Source of the DNA: Paragordius varius
Lineage: Eukaryota; Nematomorpha
NCBI GenBank assembly: GCA_964247055.1
Contig: OZ176052.1
Location: 7,068,001 to 7,132,000, forward strand
Reading direction: 5' to 3'
Length of the DNA stretch: 64,000 bases
Shown here: piece by piece, positions 33,201-44,539 of the stretch
Position numbering within the stretch: position 1 is the stretch's first letter
Layout: each line of letters opens with the position of its first letter
Program-made: the position numbers and the translations under genes
Notes under the pieces: model-generated
What the model was told of the DNA's origin: nothing
The model's database searches: none
Seen by the model: the letters and a program-made list of their open reading frames with translations, nothing else

Positions 33201-36200
33201 TGAACTCTCTATGGTTTTAACTTCTTTGGTGTAAGCCCGTTTCTTAATGCCATAATAAGCCATGGCATTTTCATAGGCTGATCCAAGACCCAAATCAATT
33301 TCAACAGGGTACATTTTTGGATTGCTCTTATCTCCCGTTTTTTGCATTTGTATTTCAACATCATTGTCACTTTGTGTGTTTTCGGATTCATATTCATACG
33401 GATTACTGCCCATTATCAAAAAAAATGTTAAATGTTATATTATTGTTTGATATATGATAAAAATACTTTAAAATGGATTATATTTATTTTTAAGATAAAA
33501 TTTTTGATCATATGAAAAAAATCCAATCACAAAATATAAGATATAAAATAGTAAAAGCATAAATAAATTGATGTTGATTTGTTGAACAAGACTATCGAAA
33601 ACCAAAAAGCTCTGAGAAATTCCAAAATGTCTTGATTTTATTTATATTTGGATAATTTTCATATATATCTCCATCCTAAACTATGTTAATGCAATCCATG
33701 TCGTTCAAAAATGCTTTTTATAAAACGAGAATTTAATGTCGCTTATAACACGATTAAAACATGTGACAGATTTATAAATTGCTTGTAATCAAAACCATAA
33801 GTTAAAAAAGGCTTAATTCGATATAAAGGCCTCCTTGGCTGGATCATTTTTCATTAAATAAAAGCAGGGACCAGTTTTGGATGTTCTTCTGCAAAGTAAT
33901 CCAGATCACAAGGAGCATTTTTTTCACAAGAAGGGGCATGTGAAACATAGCCTCAACATATTACATCATGAATGTATTCTAAAGCTTATGCTAAACTTTA
34001 CATTAAAAATTTGAATCAATGTCACCTTATGGGAAAAAACGAATGAGATAAATCAACCTACTTACCTTAACAACATAATCATATGATTCGTTTCCAATTT
34101 TAGACGAGAAATGTGGGAGGCTATGGGGTCTCCAGCCTTTTTTGCTTGTTCAACACTGTCACAAAGTTCGGGCCAAGGCATTTGTGCTGCAAGACCACTT
34201 TGAATAATCTGCATGGCACGATCAATTATCTCAATATTGTATTCAATCAATTGAGCTAATCGTTCATTTTCTTCCTATTTTAAATTAAAATATTTTGCGA
34301 CCAATTTTTGCATATATGGGACGTGTATTAATAAATCGTTAATTTATTTATCGATATAAAAATCTAATGGGTCATTCGTTAGAGTAGACATAGATAGTAA
34401 AAAGATGCATTATTGCCTAATATTATTATTTGCTTTTTCCTGCTCTTAGCTAATAATGTTTGCTATGCATGCTAATTGGCAATATTTAAAAACAAAAAAC
34501 ATATTATTACTTTATATAAAGCGACTCAAAAAAATATTTTATTTGACTGTACTTTTGTCATCATAATCTTAGGTATAATACTTCAAACTATAGTTTGTTA
34601 TAAATGAAGGCTAAGGTTCTAAAATTCCAAGTACTAGAGATTTAAAAAATTTACAAACTTGTGCTTTCTTAAGCCCTTGGGTACGTGACTCATGATCTTT
34701 TTTGACATGATCCAATTTTTTGAGAGCCGTTTTTTGTTGTTGTTCAACTTTTTGTTCCTGTTTTTGCGTTTCTAATTTACTGTAAAATTCATCCACACAC
34801 TTATTGAAGGATTCAAACGTTTTATAAAGCGGTATAAGGGTATTGCACTTCTCAATATCTGTTTAATTGAAGATTTCATTAATTTACACTAAAAATGAAA
34901 TTATAAAGTTAAAATATAAAATAAAATAATAAAAAAACACATTTTTTAAACCTTGTATATGTAATATTTATCGTTTAAGGTTGGAAAACAAGAAACAAAG
35001 ATTTGAGTCAGTAACATAATTTATTAGTAATTCCAGAATTTTAATCATAACAGAATATAAAAGAAACATGATTGTCCTTATGAATGTTTTTTGCGTTTTG
35101 TTTTCTCATATATTTTTATCAATCGTTTTCTTGTTAATGTACATACCCGGTTCAGGTGTGTCGGATTTGTAAAGTTTTTCATACTGCTTAAATAACTCTG
35201 GCTCAAAATCTTCATAGATTACCAAGGGTTTTTTGTTTGGTAATGACGATGATTGCATCAACTCAGTATTTCGTTGATCAAGTTTGTAAAAGAGGTAACC
35301 CTTGATAGTATATATTAAACAATAATAATAATTTATAAAAAATTAATTATTTCTTATCCAACCATATATAATCTAAAACAAAATTTTTACATTGACGACA
35401 AGGATAAACCAGAAAATTATCTGAGGAGTTAATAATACGATTTCCGTCAATTAAATATAAAGAAATGCTTTATTATATTACCAAAGTTAAATGAAAAAAT
35501 ATAGGCAAATTTTTTTTAAACTTCAAATTAAAGAGAAGCTATTAATACCAATTAATTAAACAGTAATTTACATTTAATTAAAACTTAACAAACATTTAGA
35601 TTAATTAATTATAAAAGTATATATATTATACTTTATTAATACGTCGACCAGCTTGGTTAAATATCGTAGCGGCCAAATCAAGGGCCCCCTTTAATGGTTC
35701 CAAAATCTTTTTCAAGCTGTTGGATTCTGAATAATTTGTTTTTTCAGATATTTCATTGCTAATGCTTTCACTCCTATGATGATAAAATAATTTGGTTTGT
35801 GGATTGATTCCCATAGACAAAAGTGAATGTTCAATCAAAGCACTGCCATATGGTAGGTGTGGAATGGCCATTGTTATCAGCTTTTTCAAGGGGATAAAAT
35901 TGGGCAAGTTTGGGGCTAAACGTAGGAATAACGTTAAAATATAATGATGAATTAACAAATACAGTCAAATATCTTTTTGCAAATGAGGAGATACCGCGTG
36001 CTAATAATTTTTACAAATATTACAAAATTCATAAATATACACTCACTCGTGACAAAAAATAGAAAAAACAAAACTTTTTCTCCGAAAAAATCGGGAATAA
36101 ATGGGTATTATTCATTACACTGGACAACAAACTTTTCTGCCACTCGAGGTTTTGCTTATCTGATATTTACTATCCTAGTAACAGTAAATCTGAAAAAAAA

Positions 36201-39200
36201 ATTATATATCCACCTAAGAATTTTGTATATGTTTATGATTATGCGCACTCTTAATCAAATTTTACTAAAAAAAGTTTTACTTAAATATACATCAAATGCC
36301 CATTTGTAATATATCATTCGAAAGAGTAACGAAAATTCTATAATATGCATACTAAAATGTTTTACATCAATGGTTAATATTGGGTATAGGGAGAGACAAA
36401 CCCGCGAAGCGAGAGCGTTTTTCTTATTTAATATATTTTTTGAAACTAATGTATAAAAATAGCTTAAACTTTGTGTAGATGGCAATAAATGTCTTAAAAA
36501 GATAACACAAGAAAGCTTTTTTGATTAAAACACTTTAATGCTTTTATGTCACTCAAAACACAGCTATTTCTAATTCTTTGTTTTTAAAAAGATACCATAT
36601 CAATATAAATTGTTTTATTGAAAAGGCTTATAATTTCAAAAAGTATAAATATAGTTTAAGGTATTCTTGATCTTGTATAGCCTTATGTAATAAATTTACA
36701 GTTATATCTATGCATTTTAGTACCCACTAGGTGTAATGATTATAATAATTTTTTTAAAAAAAACCAAAAGCTTTTTCAAAGAATTTTAAATTTTTACCAA
36801 TGTACCCTAATATATATGTTAAAAACTTTATATGATTTTTTAATTAGTTTGTCAGTGATTATTGACTTATTTAATGGTGGAAAATTTTGACCATATAAAG
36901 CCATATAACATTTAAATCAGATCGTTTCAAATGCTACTATTTGAAATCAATTTTTTGCGTTTTTTCGAATGATATAAAATACATGTTTATAATCTAAAAC
37001 TTTTAATTTTAAACGAGTTTAATAGACCCTGATAATAATATTTTTTAGATATTCTATTTATGTAATCTAATGAAATAAATTTTAAATATACAAGTGTGGC
37101 ACTTAAAAAAATTCAAAATTTGTTGTCTAGTGTCATAAACATATGGGAAAAATCAGCGAAATTATTGCACCTAATTTTTATTTTTTTACAAAATTTTTAT
37201 TAAAATATTTAAATTACTAATGATGCATAAAAATCAAATTACTCACATTACCTTGATTAATACTCTTGAAAGGCTTTATTGCAGATTTCTGTGCATCAGG
37301 ATCGTTGGTGTCATTGGCAATAGCTTTAAAATAATCGCTTGAAACATGGTTAAACTCTTCCTCAATAATGGTTAAACTATCATTATAAAATATTATACAC
37401 AATTAAAATCCTATATATTATTATTAAATTTCTGAAAATAAAGGCGTAAAGATAGAAAGTGTCGTGCATCAAACACAGTCAATGCCAAGCTAAATATTCA
37501 ACATTACTATCGGTTAAAGTTTTAATAGATCTTTAAAAGAATTCTGGCACCATGCTAAATAAAATGGAAAAAAACTCTAATTATATGCAAGATAATCTCA
37601 TTTTTCTTGCGAATCTGTAAAAAAATTATTTAAACAAATCTTTATCTTCTAGTAAATGTATACATATGTTAGATAATTATAAAATAGCACAAATTTAATA
37701 TCATACAAACCTTTCATCCGGAGAGGGAATATTGTGCGTTAACGTTATTGTATGAAATGGATATATTTCGTTAACAGCATACTTGGTGTGTTCATCCAAA
37801 TTCCTTGGTCTTAAAAGCGACATTATTTTACCGGTGTGATCGGTTAGCATAATATTTCCCTATAGCGTATATTTTAATGCGTTAATTTCTTTGTAATGAA
37901 TAAATTCGAAAAAAAGGGATCCACAGGTTTTGCATCAATTAATTCATGATAGTAATATTTGCAAAATTAAATATGGTGAATATTGAGTTAATTAATTTTA
38001 AATTAAAATTGAGTCATAAAAATAGATAAAGAATCGTTTTTTAGATCCAAAATGGTTTCAAAAACAAATGGTTCCAGTTCGAGGTTTTTAATTTTGGGTC
38101 GATTCTATTGTCATGTTAACTTCATCATGCTTACATTCTTATGTTCTGCCAATAAAATTATTGTAATTTGGGAGAATATGGAAAATTTAAAATCTCGAAA
38201 AATTAATTATGAGTGACTGTTATGTTTAATAACTTAATTGTTTTTGTTAACTTAACTCAATTGATCTTATATTAATTACCTTATGAATATATAATGTTAT
38301 CCTTCTCTCTTACCTTTGTGCATAATACACCTTTGTCCTTGTTACGCTAAAAATGTATATTATCTTGGTTGTGAATGCTTTCACCTAAATACTGTAATAT
38401 TGAACCTTATGCAAAAATGCAACCTCGCTCTAATACTATATATAATGGAATATAATTTTTTATGGAACAATAAATTCCTTTTTTTCGCTTATTACAGTGA
38501 CCTATAGAGTAAGCTCGGTGAACCTTAACACGTATAATACTAAAAAAATAATCGTGGAAAGAAATTATGGAATCGAATGGCAAATCGAATCGGGATTTTA
38601 TAATACATAGTCAAAACCATAAGTAAAGACCTTATAAATCTAAACATGAAACCATTAATCCTAAAAGTAATAATTGTGTCTACCGTATCCAATGCTATAC
38701 GCCAAAAAAATTAATTGATTTTACAAAAAATTATTGTTATTTTATAAATATTTGGATAGTCGCAATATTTTTATTAATTTGAATTATTAATATTTATATG
38801 GTTACCAAAAAAACGGTTAGTAAAAATTTAATTTTATGTTTATATTATGTAAGGCGATATATCGTGCATAAAATTTATTAAAAAATGGTAATATGGTTCA
38901 AAATACGAAAACTGGCAAAAATGCTACCTATATTGACAATAATCAAATATTTCTATATCAAGGACCGTTAGAGGATCCAAAACTAGAATTTAGTATATGT
39001 CAAATGTCTCGTTGGTAACAAATCACAAATTAATGTTTTCCATATATTTTTTATAAACATAATTATTAAAATATATTTAAATAATTTTTTTGGAAAATTT
39101 ATACCCGATCATACAATTCAACAACTATGTGGAAAGCCAGGGAACCAGTTCCAAACTTAAAGTTTAACACACGATCGATACCAAGCATATCGACAGTTTC

Positions 39201-39530
39201 TAATCGCTTTTGTCGTACATGTTTACGCAACTAAAATTATTTAAATAAAACCTTCATTGCAAAACCAGACGGCATTAAATTCTTGGGCCATTCGAAATCG
39301 GTTAAATGCACGCGAATACCAGATTCGATCAAAAGAACTGCTTTATCATCTTGCCTTGAAATAAACTATAAAATATACTTGTGTAAACGAATCAAATATG
39401 TCTTTTTATCAACATCATATATATTTAGAACACGCATACCAACAATTCTATGGTATAAAGAATGAATATACCTGTTTTGCAATTCAAAAACTATGGATTG
39501 CAAATCAAAAGTTGTAAACCTATTTTTCAT
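24272..39530 (-). CDS. NEMF: NEMF / Rqc2 (ribosome-associated quality control, NFACT protein)
   Basis: Known role: binds stalled 60S subunits with Ltn1/Listerin and adds C-terminal tails to the nascent chain. Exons: 39472-39530, 39379-39447, 39252-39354, 39105-39230, 37711-37859, 37252-37376, 35632-35915, 35147-35300, 34659-34858, 34066-34274, 33106-33405, 32154-32335, 31454-31654, 30876-31140, 30688-30784, 29865-29996, 29718-29802, 28303-28402, 27916-28061, 27769-27848, 24563-24743, 24272-24390. All phases close, giving about 1,140 codons. Seen: NFACT-N (MKNRFTTFD start, [26 protein letters not shown]), coiled coil (VDEFYSKLE), NFACT-R ([43 protein letters not shown]), basic [26 protein letters not shown] ([42 protein letters not shown]). 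D9, D96 and R97 match the yeast tailing residues. The 30688 and 27916 donors are least certain. Confidence 0.95.
25184..27453 (+). CDS. LINE ORF2 fragment: endonuclease end plus reverse transcriptase
   Basis: One uninterrupted frame of about 757 codons (the first ATG-free part included). From the endonuclease end it passes to a reverse transcriptase with [18 protein letters not shown] (first catalytic aspartate), [16 protein letters not shown] and [13 protein letters not shown] (catalytic YADD). The C-terminal part carries [13 protein letters not shown] and [16 protein letters not shown], as in RTE proteins. There are no stops or frameshifts, so the insertion is young. Its first bases come from truncation, so there is no natural start codon and the copy could not supply its own endonuclease. 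Base composition is less AT-rich than the host introns. Confidence 0.92.
25184..27474 (+). mobile_element. 5'-truncated RTE-type LINE, antisense in a NEMF intron
   Basis: Lies within the 24744-27768 intron of NEMF, on the opposite strand. It opens in the last part of an endonuclease domain ([20 protein letters not shown]), runs through reverse transcriptase and ends with a short (TAA)n tail, as RTE elements often do. TTAGGT at 25178-25183 and again at 27475-27480 is a plausible short target duplication, and similarity to the family starts exactly at 25183. Most of the endonuclease is missing. Confidence 0.88.
32675..32960. mobile_element. Non-autonomous inverted-repeat element, copy 2 (in a NEMF intron)
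   Basis: Same family as 3672-3978, in the 32336-33105 intron of NEMF. The left arm has ATACCATTTACAATTCAAAT followed by four head-to-tail units like CAATTCAAATTCACCCTT. The right arm has the complement, less regular, ending GAATTGTAAATAGTATAT. The middle, with TAATATAACTCATT, also matches copy 1. Confidence 0.85.
39231..39251 (-). other. Micro-intron 3 of NEMF, 21 nt
   Basis: Starts GTTTTA and ends TTTTAG. It separates SGFAMK from LRKHVRQ, contiguous in other NEMF proteins. Its length is divisible by three but it holds an in-frame TAA, so it must be removed. The shortest intron in the window. Confidence 0.88.
39355..39378 (-). other. Micro-intron 2 of NEMF, 24 nt
   Basis: Starts GTATAT and ends TTCAAG. 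It joins YLIRLHK to [12 protein letters not shown] without gap or insertion against NEMF. It holds an in-frame TAG. Confidence 0.88.
39448..39471 (-). other. Micro-intron 1 of NEMF, 24 nt
   Basis: Starts GTATAT and ends CCATAG. Removing it gives [17 protein letters not shown], which aligns without a gap to NEMF. It has no in-frame stop and is a multiple of three, so an eight-residue insertion in the protein is a weaker alternative. Confidence 0.7.
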
Positions 39531-39862
39531 GTTTTTCAAGCTGCGTAACACTTTTTAATACGGAGGCACATGGTCGAAAATCATGTGTGAACCATGTTGC
39601 TCAAAGCGGTGTACATATCTCAAAAAACTTTGCTCATTAGATCTGTTATTAATATTAGGACTATTATTGTATTTTTTTAAGTTTTAGGATTACGGCTATA
39701 GTATGATGCAATCAATTTATATTTCCGCACTATAAAAAAATTAAACCTTTTGTTTTCGCAAAGTGTTTCATAATAAAACAGAGTAATAATGCGGGAGAGG
39801 TATATAGAAAATAAATTAATAATTAGTATAAATATGAATTAATTTTTTTAAAATTATTTTTA
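39531..39862. other. 5' flank of NEMF
   Basis: Should contain the NEMF promoter. No element could be named. Plain AT-rich sequence up to the repeat and hAT insertion. Confidence 0.4.
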
Positions 39863-39917
39863 AAGTGAATTTTAAAAAGGAATTAAAAAATTACAAGGGT
39901 GAATTGAGGTGTAAATA

Positions 39918-42900
39918 TAAGGTGACCAGACGTCCCGCTTTTGGCGGGACAGTCCCGCTTTTTCACACTTTGTCCCGCTTCCTGCTACGTTTTTAAATGT
40001 CCCGCTTTTTCACGATTATATAAAAAAAAATTTTTTTTAATACAAATAAATTTTTTTTGTCCGTTTAAATTTTTTATCATTAAATATCTTTAAAATCTAT
40101 TCAATTTTAAATTAAAAATATTTATTTTTTTTGAATTTATATCATGTGATTATACACTATACTTCCTACTACTACTGTCATTATTATCAAAAAGCCAAGT
40201 TAATACCACAAATCTCTAGATTAAAAGACAAATTGATACCACAAATCGGTACCTTACACGTTTATCACAGAAAATTAAGGTAATATAATATTTATTATAC
40301 TAATAGTAGTTTATAAATATGAGCACAAAAAGAGGTTGTAAATTCAACGATGAATTAATGAAGGATTTTCATTTTATTAAAAAAACGAAGAATGAATCAT
40401 TTGTTAAATGTCTTATATGCGAGGGGGAATTCACCCTAGCACATGGCGGCAAGCATGATATTACAAAGCATATGGAAACACAGAAACATAAAAAATGTTT
40501 AGATATGGCGGCATCATCTTACAAAATGAGCGTTTTTTTTGAAAAACCGCTTTTGGAGAGGAAGAAAAGAATTTGGCACTAGCTGAGGGCGTGTTATCTT
40601 TTCACGCCGTAATTCACAATCATTCCTTTAGATCTATGGACTGTACCTCACAGGTTATTCGCACGTTATTCCATAAAAAATTTACATGTGCCCGTACAAA
40701 GGCTGAAGCCATTGTGTGCAATGTCCTTTCGCCACATGCATTTTCTGAAATACAAAAAAATTTGCGGAAAATTAATTCCATATCGCTATACTCTGATGCA
40801 TCAAATCACCATGAAACAAAATTATTTCCCACTTTGATGAGATAGTTTGATTCAGAAACCGGAGTAAAAATTAAAATTTTAGATTTAATTTCCCTACCCG
40901 GTGAAAATTCCGAAATAATATTTACTTCAATAATGCATATTCTAGAAAAAAATAATTTAAAAGACAAAATTATCGCATATTAGGCTGACAACACCAATAC
41001 GAACTTTGGTGGAAAAGCAAGGGGAACAAATATTTTTCATAAATTAACAAATAATCTTAATTAAAACATTATTGGCGTTGGGTGTGCAGCGCATATAATA
41101 CACAACGCTATTCAAACAGCTGCTGATTTGTTACCCCTAGATGTGGAAAATGTAGTTGTTAAAATATATTCCTATTTTTATATAAAAACGGTACGTGTTG
41201 AAACGCTTAAAGAATTCTGTAATGCAGAAGTTCAATATCAAAAATGCTTGGATATTGTAAAACTCGTTGGTTAGCTTTTATGCCAGCTATCGAAAGAATT
41301 TTAAAAATGTATGATCCTTTAAAATCTTTTTTATTATCACAGGACAAATGTCCTACAATTTTAAAAAAGTTTTTTGAAAGTGATTGTTCAAAAATATGGT
41401 AGAATTCTTACATAATCAAGCTTCTCTCTTTCAAAATGTTATTAAATTTATAGAAGGTGACAAAATTTTGACAATCGAAGTAGCCAATGAAGTTAGTAAC
41501 CTAAAATTCCAATGTCAAGAACGGTTAGAAAATAATTTTATACCATTAACCATCCGCAATATAATAAATAATTAGAAAAACAAGGCTTAATAAATCGCCA
41601 AGATATCCTGTACCATATAAAAATGTTTTATACAAACTGTAAAGATTATTTGGAAGACTGGACGACGCAATTCAATGAAATTGATCATTTTCATTGGATA
41701 ACATTAAAATCAGAATTTAATTGGTGCGATGTTCAAAAATCATTTGATTATATCTGCTCCAAAAAATTACCAAAAAGTAATATTTCAGAAAATGATCTTT
41801 TTTCTAAAGTATTAGTTAAAAGATATATTAATAATGAAAAACTCAAATTATGGACAAAAGAAAATATACAGTAGAAAAGAAATGGTTGGAAATATTTCAT
41901 CATTTTGAAGCCAACTATATTACATACAATAATATTTTAAAAATTGTGGAATTCGCACTATCTTTACCTGGAACCAACGCTGCTACTGAGCGCGTTTTCT
42001 CCACAGTAAATCAGGTGTGGACATAGGAAAAATCAAATTTAAATGTTGAGACTTTAAAGGCCGTTTTATCTGTCAAATATAATTTGACAAATTCTTGTGA
42101 AGACTTCTACAATATTTTAAAAAATGATGACAATCTGCTAAAACGCATTCACTCAAACAAAAAATATACCAAAGAATAAAATATTTTCTTTAAAGTTTTT
42201 GTGTAAAAAAATAAACAAAATCACGTAAAATATTGTATAAGTCTTCATAATTTGTCAAATTATATTTGAACACACAAAATGGCTTTTATTCAACATTTAA
42301 ATTTGATTCCGTGTCCTTACTTAATTTACTGTGGAAAAACGCGTTCAATAGCAGTGGTTCAGGTAAAGATAATGCAAATTCTACAATTAAAATAATATTG
42401 TATGGAACATAATTTGTTTAAAAATGATTATTTTAACCATTTCTATCCTACGTATTTTTTTCTGTTGTCCATAATATAAGTTTTCATTCAATATATTTAT
42501 TTAATAATGAGACTTCATCAAAAAGTGTCATTATGCACCGTCTTGTCTTCCAAATAATCGTTTCTGTTTGTATAAAACATTTTTATATTCTGGCTATTCA
42601 TTGAGCCTTGTTTTTCTGGATGCTTTATAATATTGCGATTAGGTAATGGTTTAAAATTATTTTCTAACCTTTTTTGACTTGGAATTTTGACCTTTGTCCT
42701 GTGATAAAAAATAGGATTCTAGGAGATCACATTTTTATAAATATATCAATCGCTGGCAAAAGAGCTAACCAACAGTTCTACAATATTCAAGCATTTTAAC
42801 ATCTATATTTTCCACATGCAGGGGTAACAAATCAGTAGCTGTTTGAACGTTGTGTAGCTGCCAATAATGTTTTGATTAAGATTATTCGCTAAATTGTTAA

Positions 42901-43200
42901 AAATATTTTTGTGCCGCTTCTTGCATCACCCAGCGCACTTTGTGATGATTTCGTCTTTATTATTTTTTTCTAGAATATTAAAATCACTTCACCCTTTGTT
43001 CGTGCACATGGAAATTTATTGAATAAGGTACAAACAACCTGTGAGGTACAAATTTTTTTATATTTATAATGTATTTGTGTTAAAAATAAATAAATATTAC
43101 AATAAATTTTTTGTATAAAAATTTTTGGTTGTACCCCCCAATGACCCACCCCCTTCTCAGATTTGTCCCGCTTTTTCCTTCAAAAAATCTGGTCACCTTA
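39918..43200 (+). mobile_element. hAT transposon with both ends, damaged transposase
   Basis: 3,283 bp bounded by inverted repeats: TAAGGTGACCAGA at the left and TCTGGTCACCTTA at the right. An exact 8-bp target duplication, TGTAAATA, lies at 39910-39917 and 43201-43208. Plus-strand transposase pieces in order: BED-type zinc finger at 40319-40582 (CLICEGEF, then H and H spaced as in BED fingers), a middle domain at 40573-40845 and about 41100-41280 (LDVENVVVKIYSYFY), 41384-41575, 41623-41874, and the C-terminal dimerisation region at about 41880-42178 (LSLPGTNAATERVFSTVNQV), which has one internal TAG. Several stops and shifts separate the pieces, so it cannot make transposase itself, but its ends look usable. 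Clean ends suggest moderate age. Confidence 0.93.
42225..43050 (-). repeat. Inverted, internally deleted second copy of transposase sequence inside the hAT element
   Basis: Read on the minus strand, this part repeats the element's own transposase: EFALSLPE at about 42370, the middle-domain region at about 42750-42850, and TGTACCTCACAGGTTGTTTG near 43040, matching 40643. It spans about 0.8 kb against about 1.5 kb for the plus-strand counterpart, so it has lost internal DNA. It makes the element partly palindromic. Confidence 0.75.
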
Positions 43201-43309
43201 TGTAAATAGTATATAATTATAAAGATATGATAAAACTGACAGAAATCATAAAGTTAGTTATAAATTCATAAATCTGCATGCGCAGCAGGAATGAAAATCT
43301 TAAACTAAA

Positions 43310-43905
43310 AGTTCAACTTGACTTTGTCAAATGTTTACTTACGAAACAAATTATTGTTTCTATTACTCTTTTTTCTGGAATTTGAAAATTATTATCATTA
43401 AAAGTGGATTTAAGTGCAAATATTCTCTTGTTAATGTCTACTGTATAGGCATTTATTGATATATATGCTCGGTGGTAAATTCTCTTACTCTGAACCAATT
43501 TTTTGCTCCGCCCAGTTATAGATAAATATTCGCTATTTGTCATGTATTGGGGTTTGTTAGGGTTGAGTTTATACCCTATTCGATTGCTTCGTTTTCTAAT
43601 ATATTTAAAATGTTGTCGGCGAAGCGCAAATTATTGATTTCACATCCTATTCAAATTCCACCTGAATATTCTTCGATTGATCTCATTATGTTTTCAGAAT
43701 AAAAATTAAACCGTTATGGCGATAAATTGCAACCTGGTCCACTCCCCTTTCTATATTAATTGCATATCAGCGGTAATATTATTGTACCCCGATTTTACCA
43801 TAGACTGTGAATAATTTTATAACGTGTGCTGGTATGCGTTCCTTTTTTAGTTTCGAAAGTTTTTCATGATACACTCTATCAAAGGTCTGAAAGTAATTCA
43901 GAAAG
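43310..43905 (-). mobile_element. Decayed LINE reverse-transcriptase fragment
   Basis: Reading down the minus strand: TFDRVYHEKLSKLKKERIPA (first catalytic motif), then CNLSP..FNFYSENIMR, then INNLRFADNILNI in place of xADD, then YMTNSEYLSI and a C-terminal stretch to IPEKRVIETIICF. The order is as in non-LTR reverse transcriptases of the RTE/L1-like groups. Several stops and shifts. It is a different family from the LINE at 25.2 kb, and old. Both ends are missing. Confidence 0.75.
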
Positions 43906-43929
43906 CTAATATTCAAGTATATTCGTTGG

Positions 43930-44030
43930 ATTTAAAGTTATTCCAATCCACCGCTGGCACAGTAGAGTTAAATCAAGGTTGCATTTTATCGCCATCATTG
44001 TTCGATTTTTATAGAATAGGAATCATTTAA
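43930..44030 (+). mobile_element. Small LINE reverse-transcriptase fragment, opposite orientation
   Basis: The plus strand reads VELNQGCILSPSLFDFY, the G..QGCILSPLLF motif of non-LTR reverse transcriptases. It lies head to head with the minus-strand fragment just before it, so two insertions or an inverted 5' end of one insertion. Confidence 0.6.
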
Positions 44031-44376
44031 ACAATTTGTTACGGCCCATGAATCCTTCCGAGTACCACCACAATAAATATAAAATTAATCATAAATGATA
44101 AATTTATTTGATAATCATGGAAAAAATAAAACAAATTTTAGCAAATTTAGCTAAATTGTAGAAAATAAAATTTGCATTATAAAAAGTACTAATTGCATAT
44201 ATTTTTATAAAAATATATATATGATATAAATAATTGAGGTTGATTATGGTAAAATAGACAATATTGCGGGATAATATAATATAAATTTGTCAATGATCGC
44301 TAAAATAAGTGTATATAAATGAACTCCTATAAATGCAAATATCACTGCAAAAGCAAGTGGTATAAAAGCTGTTGAT

Positions 44377-44379
<3 letters not shown>

Positions 44380-44431
<52 letters not shown>
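44380..44431. repeat. (AT)n microsatellite
   Basis: About 26 uninterrupted AT units in the 3' flank of ILK. The surrounding 44031-44539 holds nothing else recognisable. Confidence 0.95.
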
Positions 44432-44436
<5 letters not shown>

Positions 44437-44539
44437 TCGTCTTAAGTCATTGTTAAATAATAAAAATAAAGAAATATCAAATTAAAATATATATGGTGGA
44501 AGCTCTTTTATACTTAAACTACAAAATGTTTTTACGGGT

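Larger units (their letters stand above)
39863..43222. mobile_element. Right-half relic of the inverted-repeat (MITE) family, split by a hAT insertion
   Basis: The stretch 39863-39917 (AAGGGTGAATTG, then TGTAAATA) and its continuation 43201-43222 (TGTAAATAGTATATAA) together look like the right end of the family at 3672 and 32675, where GAATTGTAAATAGTATAT occurs uninterrupted. The hAT element at 39918-43200 landed in that end. The relic is older than the hAT insertion. Confidence 0.65.

Noticed and set aside
34611-34658. Extension of the NEMF coiled-coil exon past its donor to an in-frame stop
   Set aside because: Splicing at the GTTTGT donor gives a gap-free match to NEMF, so the read-through codons are intron.
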